DNA of 64,000 nucleotides from contig CM027381.1 of assembly GCA_015680905.1 (NCBI GenBank), positions 14,485,501-14,549,500 on the forward strand, read 5' to 3'. Below, piece by piece: positions 45,776 through 56,669 of the stretch. The number at the start of each line of letters is the position of its first letter. The first letter of the stretch is position 1. The translations under genes and the position numbers were made by a program. Below the pieces are notes generated by a model. It saw only the letters and a program-made list of their open reading frames with translations, did no database searches and was not told the origin of the DNA. This DNA is from Coptis chinensis (Eukaryota; Streptophyta; Magnoliopsida; Ranunculales; Ranunculaceae).

Positions 45776-47176
45776 ATTATGGGAACCACTCTTGTGCTTG
45801 ATAGAAAAAGTATACTTGATGATATGTATTGAGAATAAATTCCCTATGAATTAAATAAGTATGCCAGTGTTTAAGAGCTCTTATGATTTCCATCAGGTCT
45901 AATTCATAGGCAGACCACTTCTTTCTGGCATCTGAATTTTTTTCACTAAAGAAAGCAACAGGGTGACCTTCTTGTGAAAGAACGACACCAATGCGTAGTA
46001 AGGACGCATCATCATCAACTTCAAACACCTTATTTAAATTTGGCATGGCAAGGACATATGCAGAAGAAAGTTTATCCTTAAGCAGATTAAAACTCTTATC
46101 TTCTTTTTTAGACCATGCAAAAGTCACATTCTTAGTTAAATTAGTGAGTGGTGCTATAATATAACTAAAGTTGTGATCAAAGGTAGCCAACCCATGAAAA
46201 CTACGAACATCTTTAGCATATGTAGGAGTAGGCCATTCTTTAATTGCTCTAACTTTAGTATCATCGACATGAATACCACGGTCCGAAACCAGAAAACCCA
46301 AGAATATGATATGGTTGGTCATAAAAGAACACTTCTTCAGATTCACATATAAGCAATTCTCACGAAGCACATTAAACACTTCCTAAAGATGAAAAAGATG
46401 ATCATATCATCTATGCTGCGACTAAAAATCAGAATATCATCAAAATAAACAATGACGAATTTACCAAGAAAAGGTTGCAAAACCTAGTTCATAAGTTGCA
46501 TGAAAGAGCTGGGAGCATTAGATAAGCCAAATGGCATGACAAGCCATTCATATAGACCTTCACAAGTTTTAAAAGTTGTTTTCCATTCATCCCCTTGTCA
46601 AATTTGCATTTGATAGAACCCATTTCGAAGATCAAGCTTGGTGAAAACAACAAAACCAACTAACATATCAATCATATCATCGATGCGAGGAATAAGAAAC
46701 CAATTCGAGATAGTGATCTTATTAATCGCACGACTATCAATGCATATACCCCAACCTCCATCCTTCTTTGTAACTAAGAAGGCTGGACAAGCACAAGGGA
46801 TTTTGCTTGGTTGAATTAATCCCTTATTTAATAAGTTTTGGACTTGCCCTTGTAAGATACCATGCTCACTAGGACTTAAACGATAATGTGGAAGGTTGGG
46901 CAGAGACTCACCAGGAATAAAATCAATGTGATGTTGCATATCTCTCAATGGTTGTACTTTGGCAGGGATTTCCATGGCAGGTTTAGATGCTTCATGGGAG
47001 CTAAGAGTGTGTTGTTTGGGAGTTTGTGGATGAAGTGCAAGCAAGATAGAATCTACCAAGAGCATAGTGCTTGTGTCGGACTTGGTTGTAGCAAGTGTAG
47101 ATAGCTTGGACGGATGTAAGACAAACTTCACACCTTCCTTGTAGAAAGTGTAGGTGTTAGAGAAGTAATTATGCAT
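45776..47176 (-). pseudogene. CRM reverse transcriptase and RNase H
   Basis: The RT begins [21 protein letters not shown], with [25 protein letters not shown] (first Asp kept), a stop, [16 protein letters not shown], a second stop and VYFDDILIFSRS (catalytic YFDD kept, about 46440). A further break at about 46380 leads to the thumb (GFLVSDRGIHVD). The RNase H reads FEVDDDASLLRIGVVLSQEGHPVAFFSEK and YELDLMEIIRALKHW, but the final SDH-type Asp position is Tyr (NTYHQ), so this domain has lost a metal ligand as well as the frame. Confidence 0.9.
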
Positions 47177-47560
47177 AAATTTAACATCATACTGCTAAGG
47201 TCTACCAAGTAAGAGGTGTGTTGTAGACATCTTTACCACATCACATAAAACCGAATCTGAATACTTTCCAAAAGCAAATTCAATCATGCATTGCTTATCT
47301 ACTTGTGATGAACACACATCGTCAATCCAACCAATAGAATAAGGTTTAGGATGAGGAGTTACTGGCAATCCCTTTTTCTCAATAACATTGGCGGCAATAA
47401 AGTTTTCACTACTACCAGAATCAATGATCATATTGCATACCTTACCATTGAGAAAACACTTAGACTGAAAGATGTTGTGCCTTTGAGATGGTAATGGTTC
47501 AGTAAGCAACAAAAGGCGACAAATACCCATAAAAGGTTTGCCGTCAACCTCAAACTCATC
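47177..47560 (-). pseudogene. CRM protease
   Basis: The domain keeps the catalytic DSGS (CNMIIDSGSSENFI, about 47415) and ends LLLGRP. A TAG near 47195 separates it from the region leading to RT. It is preceded in frame by gag's C-terminal linker. Confidence 0.85.
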
Positions 47561-49044
47561 ATGTAAATCTCTTGGCTCATCAAGATCATCACCACATATA
47601 TCATCTATAGTCGGAATAACATCATGATCAACGAAAGCCTTAATAGCTTTTTGTTTGCGGCACTCAAAAGATGTATGGCCTCACTACCCGCATTTGTTAC
47701 ACTTATCGCCACGATGATGAGCATATGGGTTAGATTATGTGGGGGGAGGTGGGTTATGGGTTTGGTTTGTGCGGTTGTTTTGGTTTGGATTGGAGTAGGA
47801 TTGGTGGTGGTTGACAGGGTTGGTAGGTTTGGAGGATGAAGAGTGAGGTGGTGGTGGTAAAGGGTGGAGTTGAGATGAATGTTGTTGGAAATGAGTACGG
47901 GCTGGAGGCCGTGTATCATTATGTGATGATGAATAATAGGTGTTGGGGTTGGGTGAAGTCTGGTTGTACTGATTATGGTTGTAACAATTGGAGTTGTAGA
48001 AACTGTTGTTCGCAAAAGGCAATTGTTCTAGGGAACTCTCAATGGTACAAGCTTCTTGAATAGTTTGAACCATTGAGTGGGTACTCATGTACGTCTTAGT
48101 CTTTATAAGATGATTGAGACCTTCTCGAAAGCGAGCAATGAGTTGTTCTTGACTCTCCATAAGATTATTGCGAGCAACAAGAGAATAAAATTTTGTAACA
48201 CACTCTTGAATTGATCTAGCTCCTTGTCGACAATTTTGCAATTTGGCAAATAACTGTTAACGATAATCTTCAGGCAAAAATTTAGCATGCAACATCTTTC
48301 AGATATGATACCATTGTCGAATCGGATTTTTACCTGCAAGTTTGCGTTGCTCGTTGTTGTTATGCCACCATGCAGAAGCACCTCCTTTCAACTTATAAGC
48401 AACCATCTTCACTTGTTTGTCTTCGGGAATATCCATGAATTCAAGAAAACTACCCACTTCATGCATCCAATCGAGAAATTCTTCAATGTTAAAATTACTT
48501 GAAAAAGATGGAATATCAGCTTTGAGTTTATACTCTGGAATTGCACCATAGTTGATTTTGCCACCATCAAAATTTTGATTGAGATGCTTTTCATCTTGTT
48601 GTTGGGCAGACCAAATTTCATCGGCTTGATCCTCATCAGAATCATCTTGCTCAAAGTGCTCCAATCCCTTTTTTCTGTGGAGAAGAATTGACAAAAGACG
48701 TAGTTGGTTAAGATATCCGGTAGGGGAGTGGAATTTTTAGGGAAAATTTGAGAAATGTTCTCTGTAAGGGTAATCCTTTTAGGACAACAATTGGTAGGTT
48801 ATCAGATTGATCTGGTGGAGGGTTGGATGGAAAATGGATGTTCATCAACCGTTTGCTTACCATCTCTGACTTCGAGTTGTTTAAGACGTTAGTCAATTTT
48901 CTTCATTGAATCTTTAAACCTTTCCTTAGGAATTGATCTATGTCCATCAAGCCTCTTTAATATCTCATCAAACTTTGAATCTATCTTGTCCAAGGCGTCA
49001 CCAAAATCTTTCTTTGTCACAAAATCTTGATTGGTAGGAGTCAT
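47561..49044 (-). pseudogene. CRM gag
   Basis: The start codon at 49044 begins MTPTNQDFVTKKDFGDALDK. The capsid region has IPSFSSNFNIEEFLDWMHEV and AYKLKGGASAWWHN, characteristic of retrotransposon gag, then NCRQGARSIQECVTKFYSL and FREGLNHLI. A long Pro/Asn/His/Ser-rich linker follows (about 48000-47740), then a damaged zinc knuckle (CNKCG, two stops, GHTSFEC; about 47700-47660). Shifts occur near 48700 and 48260. Confidence 0.85.
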
Positions 49045-49323
49045 TGCCGAAATTTGTTAACTTTCTGACACCCTGTAGAGAAACACCTATATCTTTCTGC
49101 TCAGATGTCGAAACGTTACACCATTTTTTTGTTGCAAAGTAGACTCAAAGAGGTTTCTAGAGATATATGACTCGTCTTCTAACTCAAAGTAACGCACTCT
49201 GCCTGAACCTTTGAATATGACGAACAGAAATTGTTTAGTAGCGAGAAAACTTGATCAGAATCGATGTTGGACGAACTTGGTTGACTGGAGGGTCAATAAA
49301 CTTAATAGGGATCAAGTTTGTAA

Positions 49324-49338
49324 CCTGCTCTGATACCA
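49324..49338 (-). promoter_or_regulatory. Primer binding site, tRNA-iMet
   Basis: On the minus strand TGGTATCAGAGCAGG, five bases inside the 5' LTR; this is the standard initiator Met-tRNA primer site of many plant LTR elements. Confidence 0.9.
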
Positions 49339-49343
49339 CTTAA

Positions 49344-49693
49344 TGCTGCGGAAGCATGTGAAATACCTAGGATACACTAGGATGGTGGAGGTTTCTGCTC
49401 GACTTAACGAGTCTATGAAACAAGAGATGAATCCTCAACGTAAAGAAGAAGATGTAGGAGATAAATTGAGAACTTTAATTCAGAAATATAATGTATTGGA
49501 TGTCTCATTACAATGCATAGATCTACTTATATAGATAACTCTACCTGGAACTCAAGAAATAGAATACTACTAAAACTATTGGAATTCTAATTCTAACTAG
49601 ACTCTTAATAATAGTAGGTTACTAAATAAACTATGTTGCTTATTCTGATCTTTCCTTATTAGCTAGGAAAGACTAGCTTGATGTCCTACATCA
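49344..49693 (-). repeat. 5' LTR of the CRM element
   Basis: 350 bp matching 44089-44437 with few substitutions, which suggests a younger insertion than the Athila-like element at 11968. A CTTATATAGATAACTC segment contains the likely TATA region. Confidence 0.92.
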
Positions 49694-50340
49694 TTTATTC
49701 ACCTACATTTACACATTTTTATACTCACGTCTCTAGCCGCCGGATTCTAAGATCTTAAGGTCAGGAAATTGCTTACAAGTCAATATAGAAAGAGTAAAAG
49801 AAGAAGTCATGACTCTTTTTTTCAGCCAAAGCATGCTGCAGTTGGCTCATTTTTTAATACACTAAACGAATACACCCACCACAAATGTGACACCTATCCT
49901 TCTCCCCACTCTCATTTACAATCAAACAAAATGGTCTTGACCTTTCTCATTGTCATGCTCTCTCATTCTATCCTCCCATCACTCAACGCAGCAAATCACC
50001 ATTAACAAAACTTAAAACTTTGATATAAAATCGACTAATTCTCATGCTAAAAGTTCTAAAGTGTGAAATTAAGCAATTTTTTTTTTTATATATCCTACAG
50101 GCTTCCCATTGATAAATTAATGGGTTTCTAAGATGAAAGGCCATAGATTGTAAACAAACAAAATAATTTTGGATTACAAAGGGTGTCTATTATTACGTAT
50201 TCATTTATCCTTGTTGGTTTTAGAAAACGAAATGCTCCAATCACCCTAGCAAAACAAGCAAATTGTGAGTTCGTAACCATTTTGGTTGAGACTTCCCTAA
50301 CTTGTAAGGCAATTACCAAAGAGAGGGGTTCTAGAGACAT
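49694..50340. other. Spacer, no gene recognised
   Basis: Several short frames exist, but none has a recognisable feature. There is an ATTAATGGG-flanked AT-rich part and no terminal repeats that I can pair. Confidence 0.4.
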
Positions 50341-51314
50341 ATATTACAAAAACACGTAAACAAACTTGTTGTACCCTCTTTTCCCCCTCTAGTTTTTCTC
50401 CTTTGTTTTTATCTTAGCCCCTCCCTCCTATTCTCTTTTCTCTTCCCCTTTCTTTCTCTTTCACTGTTCTCTTTATACCCCCTTCGCTTCTTTCCTGTTC
50501 GTCCATCTATCCCCCAATCTCTCGGTCTCTCTATCGCCACGTGTAGGGTTTTCGTAAGTACCAGTGGGTCTAATAATCTATCCTATGCCGCACGAGTATT
50601 GTGCTTATCTGACTCCAGGCTCGTCCAACCTTTGACTCACAACTTTATCTGTCGACCCCAGGCCTCACGTGCTTCCCTCTCTCCCCTATACTCCCATAGC
50701 CGCGACCTTGTTACGATGCTCCTTGTTTCACTTACTATCCTACTACCACGCCCATCTATCGTTGATCTTCCAGCTGTCATAATTTGGGTCGCTACATATG
50801 GCCCCTCTCGAGTCTGTGAACTTACCGGTGTTTGCGGAGTCGAGAACCCACGCTTGCTCGCCCTTTTACTTGGCTTATGCTTCACACTTTACCATTCATC
50901 CTACACGTGTCCCGCGCGTGCATGGTTTGAACCTCCTCGTTTCCCGTTCCTCCACGTGTCATGTCTTCCCTAGTTCAATTGTTGGCCCCTCGGTTTCCGC
51001 CCCTTTGCTTTTACCCTTTTGCCCCTCGTACTCTCCAAATCCCGCTTGATTCCCCTCCCTCTCTCATTCACTTTTCACTCTCCTCTTCATTTTGCCATTT
51101 TCAACCTCTCCCATTTCTCACTCGATATTTTTATTTTCTCCTTCCTACCAGCCCATTTTGCTTCATGGTGCTTTACTTCCCCTTTCTTTCTCTTCTCAGC
51201 GCTCGCCCCGACACTCGTTCCCACCATTGGATCAGTGTATCAGGTTGGTTGTCTTTCTCATTTCCTCTTACATTTTCATTCGTTTAACGGTTCGTCTTCC
51301 AGTAGTCTTCCTAG
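50341..51314 (+). promoter_or_regulatory. CT-rich upstream region of the split three-exon gene
   Basis: About 1 kb dominated by pyrimidines (CCTCTTTTCCCCCTCTAG at 50377-50394; TCTCTTTTCTCTTCCCC), with several CACGTGTC motifs (50539, 50904 and 50954). The CT-rich start recalls the complement of a polypurine tract, as in the Tat element at 8371, so this might be the residue of an LTR element; no LTR was found. Long frames on the plus strand here are low-complexity. Confidence 0.45.
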
Positions 51315-54300
51315 ATGTCGGACTCCCAATCAGGGGAGTCGACTTCTTCACGATCTGATATGGTGGCGTCCTGATAAGAGCCCAAAACTGTAGTTTTAAC
51401 CCCTTAATAATCATACTTTTAGACCAATTATGTGAATAATAAGTAAGAGTTAATACTGATTACGTGTTTTTATGCATTTCAGGCTTCAAAGTCCATTATG
51501 TGCAGAAATGTGCCACTTTAGCGAGATAAAGGAGCAAAGGTCGGTTGCTAAGGAGTTCCGTGATTAAAGGCCAAGATTCAAGAAAATAAAGCCTTTCTAA
51601 AGCCCGGTCAAAAGCTGAAAAGTCGACGCTGGCGTAAACAAAGACACAAGTCGTGAAACTTCCGGCGTCAGATCTTTGGACTTAGACCTCGGAATTGGGC
51701 CTACCTTATGTCAAAACGACCGGCTCGGAAAGAGCTTTCCAATGGTTCAAGCCTTGACTCAATTAGAGGAGCAGAAGTAGACAAAACATCTATCGAAGCC
51801 AACTGCAGCTGAAGAGCCCATTTTGGACTGAAAGAATTGGGTTTTGGGCCTGATTCTCTGGCCCAAAACATGGCTCCAAGCCCATGCACGATTTTTGGAT
51901 CTGAATGTATAAAAACCAAAGCTTCACTCTTTGTTAATGGTAGATAGTTAGACCTAGATTAGAATTAGATTAGTAGCCTCCATTAATTAATTCTAGATCT
52001 AGTTTTCCTTAGATTTAATTAGTTTAATTTAATTAGTTTCATATCTTGTTTTTATTTAATTCCTTGAATGATTGTTCGTCATTTAATTAGATAAATAAAA
52101 TAGTTATTATTATTCAATTTCGATTTTTGTCATTTGCATTTATAGATCTAGTTTAAATTCTTGTTCTTATTTCATTCTTAGTTAATTAATTAGATTTCGA
52201 TTATTATTTAGTTAAATTTCATAAAGTTAGAATCTTTGTAATATGTTGTATTCAATTTCAATGGGAAATGATGGTTTGATGAATCAAGGCTAAAACCTCC
52301 ATTAGAGGGGTTGATGAAGCCTTGATGAAAACTTAGTTGTATAGTGTAGAAGCGTTGTAGAGTCTATTCCATTCTAGAAGGTCGTGTTTCGCCATGAGAA
52401 TAGGTGGACGACCTCACATGCTAGTTATAATTGGTAGAAATGCCATGTTAATTAGGGATTAGAACGAGCAATTCTTACCGTAAGAACGTAAGAATTGGAT
52501 TACAACAGTCTATTCTAGGTGATTAAGTTGGATTCGAGGTGGATTCAATTCCCCTCTAATTCTTTATCTAGATTCAAGAACATTAGTATTTCCATATATT
52601 TCGTAGTGACATTCAACATATTGCTTTTCATATTGCATCGTAGTATAATTCCCCCTCGTAAAACTCTCATTGACTTAAAGACCGATTAGTTAACTAGAAA
52701 ACATCACATGCTAGAGAACTAGGAGTGGAACGAATTTGTTACTCCACTCTATTTCGATAGAATTGAGAGTAGAAACTTTGATAAACATAGGCTCATAAGA
52801 TAGTTTTAGTTTACTTACGTTTTGAGTTCATCGTTCATTTCATAGGTAAACTATTCAATTTTATGTTTATCACGTCCCCTCCTCCGGTGGACTCCACCGT
52901 GGCCCCCTCCACCACTGGGCAGCCTTTTAAGCTTCCACCACCTCCCCCACAATCCCGTCGACCTAACTTAGAAGCGGTTAGGGTTGGCTATGAAATACCA
53001 AATGACGTCTTTATCGAGCACGTGCCTGACGTGACTCATTTTCCTCATTTAGTTCCTAACAGGCCGAGGTGTCTAGTGGCCATGGTCGGTCAAATTATAT
53101 TAGGCTTAAGGTTTCCCCTTTCCTTGTTAGATGTCGAAGTGTGCAATCATTTCAATATTCCCCCCTGCCAAGGGATAGGCAATTTCTGGCGTATTATGTA
53201 TGTCGCGAACCACTACAATCGGAACCGTGAACCCAAGATAGTCCTTCGCGACATAATTTCCCACTACTACATACGAAACAGTACCAAGGACGTCAGCGTG
53301 GGATACCACTCTTTCTGTGTTCGTCCCAGCAAACGGTTTTTTATTCTTCAAATCACCACCTTGGACAAGACCTGGCATCATTACCCCTTGTATGTCTCTG
53401 GTAATTTCCTATCCATAGATATACCTCCCGAAGTAACTCTTAACCATCTCACCTTTCAACCCCGTGGTGAGTTCTGTGACTTATTTATCCTTTTCATGTT
53501 CTATATGCCGCTGATTGACACTTTATTTTCTCTTTGCTCAGGTTGAAGGATTGACTCTAAGTCTAGCTTCTACGCTGGGGTCACTTCCGCAGTCTTTTAA
53601 CAAATTCGCAATCTGGGCCCCTCCCAAGCTGATATTCTCGGCATAGATCCCTCTCTAGGGACTCCCTTATTGACCGACCCCGCTCTACACACCTTAGGAA
53701 AATACTCTGCTCCCTTCTATCGCCCCCCACCCCCAAAGAAAGAATGCCCCGACCTTCACCTCCTTCGCCAACAAGACCCCGGCCTTCTAAAAGAAAGTCC
53801 CCCAGCCGCAGCTTTTCCCGTAAAACCACCAAGTCCCAAGCCCAGGCCAAAGCCCTTGCTGAGATAGTTTGAAAATCTACCGCTGACCTTCCTTCTCAGT
53901 CCTGTAGATATACCCCCTCCTCCCTTCGCTCTATTTCTGACTGGGAAGACCAATACATTTCTACAGACACCCCCTCCATAGATTTAACACCTCCCCCCAT
54001 GGACATCACCAAAATACAGCTATATGACAGTGAGTCTGACGATGATGTGATAGAGGTTGCCACCACGCAATCGGGCTCTGCTCTACCGAACGCCCTTGTT
54101 GATGCAGAGCCTTCATCTAGCGAGCCTCCTCTTAAGTACAGTCGTCTTTCCACCTCCGTAGAACCCGTAGCGGTTGTTCCTCCTAACTCCCAAACCCAGC
54201 GTCCTGGCAAAGAGGTCGCTCCTCCCTCCTAAGGGGCTGTCACTCCTGAGGTTTTCTGCCCCACCTTCAAGGTGCGCGGCCATCATGTCAATGTCATGGA

Positions 54301-55066
54301 TTCTGCTATAGAGAACCCTGCTGTAGCATCTACCATGTTCTATGGTTCTCATCTCCCTCGTGATCTAGCTTATGCAGATAGTGGCACCTTTGAGCAACAC
54401 CGCACTTCCCTCTACACCACCTGGGAAAAGGTAACCAACTCTTTTATAGTGCATCAACCCCTCATATCTTGATTATTCTAACCTCCCTTCTATTTCTAGG
54501 CGAGCTTGGACATGTCATATATGATCCACGGCCTCTTCTCCTCTCTGAATACCGTGGAGTCGTTAGAGAAGGAGGTGGGCGAACCTAAGGGGTTGAGGGC
54601 CACCTGCACCCATCTCCAAACAGATCTGGAAGCCACGACTATGGCTAAACTCCGCGCTGAAGACGAGCTGGAAAATGCTAAAACTACCCACCAAAAATTC
54701 ATGGATGGAGTAAATGAACGCTTTAGCAAGCAGTGTGAAACCCTTCTCCTCCAGCACACTGAAAGCACCAATGCCCTCCTTCTGCAACACACCCAAGATA
54801 TGGAGCAACTTCGAATAAGCTTCAAGGCACAAGTAGAAAAGCGACTGGCCAAAAAGCTCTGTGAAGAGCATGCTTGTCTAGTCAAAGAGGGACACCTCCT
54901 CCCAGAAAAGCCCCCGTCTCCCCTACCAGAAACTCATGATGACGCGAACCTTGCTGCTGATAATCCTTCCACCTTGCTGTCCGCTACCCCTGTTGATGAT
55001 AACACTCCTCCAGGACATGCCGTGACATCCTCTGAAATGACACTCCCTGCCGACGTCCTGCCATAA
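51315..55066 (+). pseudogene. Second copy of the three-exon transposon-associated gene (PF04195-like), split by a solo LTR
   Basis: The start MSDSQSGESTSS (51315-51371) is followed by a 1,501 bp LTR; the frame resumes at 52878. Exon 1 ends 53466 with the conserved core LGLRFPLSLLDVEVCNHFNIPPCQ and GNFWRIMYV. Intron 1 is 53467-53541 (GTGAGT ... TTGCTCAG), exon 2 53542-54430, intron 2 54431-54499 (GTAACC ... TTTCTAG), exon 3 54500-55066. Exon 2 is Pro/Ser-rich with stops near 53545, 53600, 53872 and 54230 and a shift, and ends with FYGSHLPRDLAYAD. Exon 3 is a long coiled coil (SLEKEVGEPKGL ... LENAKTTHQKF). Exon order and intron positions match the antisense gene at 5555-7919. Function is unknown. 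Confidence 0.75.
51372..52872 (+). mobile_element. Solo Athila-like LTR, target duplication CGTCC
   Basis: Starts TGATAAGAGCCCAAAACTG, the same start as the LTRs of the element at 11968 (minus strand), and ends TTATGTTTATCA. CGTCC flanks both sides (51367-51371; 52873-52877). The interior diverges considerably from the 11968 LTRs. Its removal would leave the host frame unshifted. Confidence 0.88.
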
Positions 55067-55283
55067 GACTGAGATCAGCCCAATTGTTGGCTATCCTTTC
55101 ACCTTGAAGATTATATTTGGCTTCGCCAATCTCTGTTTTGTAACTAACTTTGACACATGTAGTACTCAGATGTTATTTTCATGATGTTTAATTTTGCTAC
55201 ATTAGTTTTATTCCTTCTTTTGGGTTTCTCTCCCCTTCCTATAGCAGTAAGTATGTAGCGGTATCACCTAGTAACAAGCAACA
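55067..55283 (+). terminator. Downstream region of the three-exon gene
   Basis: T-rich sequence after the stop codon with no canonical AATAAA that I can point to; ends where the Athila LTR starts. Confidence 0.3.
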
Positions 55284-56669
55284 TGATAGTGATTTAACCA
55301 ACCTAAATAAACAGGTTAATTAACTCCTATTACTATTACTACTTGCAAATGCACAAGGTCTATTGTAGTAGGTGTGCGAGAACAAGGTCGAGCCCATAGG
55401 GATTGTAATCTAGGAATAATTGAATGCTTAAAATACTATTTAACCTAATCCGAATATAATGGTGGTTGATTTGAAAGAGTGGTTTAAAAACTACTATTTG
55501 AATTATACTATAAAATTATAAAACTTGTATTAACTTATGAATAGTGGAAACACTAAGGCATTTGATTCCACCCTAGACTCTTGTAGGTTCTCTTACTTCA
55601 CTATTTTAAAGTTCTCATGTAAGTACGAGTAGCATGAGGGAAAGGAAACCCTAGCTTCCTCGAATATGTGTTCGTTTAAGCCCTAATATGCATCTATACA
55701 TGAAGTCGAATTGAATTTCAGCATGTAAACATATGAATCCCTAGCAAGAGTTGTCTTCTTACGGCACAACTCCTCACAGATTCAATATACAATTAACAGC
55801 CATGCTATAATGCTAATGGAGTAGTAATCCTACGATTAACTAGTCAAGATATGATATTTAATCATTAAAGATATCATCAATGCAAGTAAACCACTAACAT
55901 CAGTGTGAAAACAATATCTAAACCAATTAAAATTGGTTTAAGAGCAGTAACAACAAAATAAAGATATCTTATACAAGTCTAGGGCTTCACTAAAGCCCTA
56001 GCTTTGAGTTTAGTTACTCATAAACATGGTGAAACAAACAAGATAGTAAAGAAGGGGAGTCATTGACAAAACCGTCGCTCTGTATGGTGGCTTCGTCTCC
56101 AACAAAGTCTTCTTCTTCTTCTCCAGTGGTTATATCATGCGATTTGGGTTTTTGTGTGTAGGAGGCGAGAGAGAGAGAGAGCTCCTTTTCTTCCTTTGTT
56201 TATATAGAGATCCCTTAGGGCGTACAAGTCTTGGAACTCCTTTAGGAAGCTTCCTTTCCGTGTTTTAATCACTTTTGGAAACATCCAAATCGAGTTCAAG
56301 CGGTTGAAGCAAGCTATGAAGGTGTTGTGAAAACACTGGAATTCTCATTTTTAGAAGGGGCGTGCACGCCTCGACATAAAGCTTCTAATAGCGGCTATTA
56401 CCTCTTGACAACAGTACCTCAACTTTTTGCAGTAGCTTTAGAATTTCGTATACATGTTATTTCATATCTTGTTTTGTGTAGTCTCTCTATGTAATCAAGG
56501 CGTGAGAATCTCACAACTCCGTAAAGTCCTCGATCTCAGCCCGTTTCTTCGTATTCGCATCGATTTATGTAAAACCAAGGAAATAGACTAATCAAATGCA
56601 CTTATATTAATTAACTAGACAATATAACATAAATATGGGCTTACATGTGTACCATTTATGTTCTTATCA
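55284..56669 (-). repeat. 3' LTR of the Athila element and polypurine tract
   Basis: On the minus strand starts TGATAAGAACATAAATGG and ends GTTAAATCACTATCA. Just inside (56670-56686) is the tract GTAAGTTTGGGGGTATT. The left edge is set from the TGATA/TATCA inverted ends. It contains (AG)n at 56167-56181. Confidence 0.8.

Larger units (their letters stand above)
44089..49693 (-). mobile_element. CRM-type chromovirus (Ty3-gypsy), minus strand, 5.6 kb
   Basis: LTRs of about 350 bp flank a gag-PR-RT-RNH-INT region. Lineage evidence: protease context (IGWIDDVCSSQVDKQCMI ... LLLGRP), integrase phrase [20 protein letters not shown] and C-terminus FPVGTYNKSKMKKYGPFKVL, all typical of the centromere-enriched CRM clade. 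A tRNA-iMet primer site and a polypurine tract are present. Neighbouring 5-mers (ACTAA and TTTAT) do not match, so either the target duplication has decayed or the element is a recombinant. Coding frames carry several stops. Confidence 0.9.

Noticed and set aside
47605-48015. Thr/Pro/His-rich minus-strand frame as an independent gene
   Set aside because: It is an alternative frame of the CRM gag linker.
44084-49698. 5 bp target duplication of the CRM element
   Set aside because: ACTAA on the left and TTTAT on the right do not match; I could not find a shifted alternative.
50599-51393. Long plus-strand frames upstream of the three-exon gene
   Set aside because: Pyrimidine-rich sequence gives long Ser/Leu/Pro/Phe frames in all three phases; no conserved motif.
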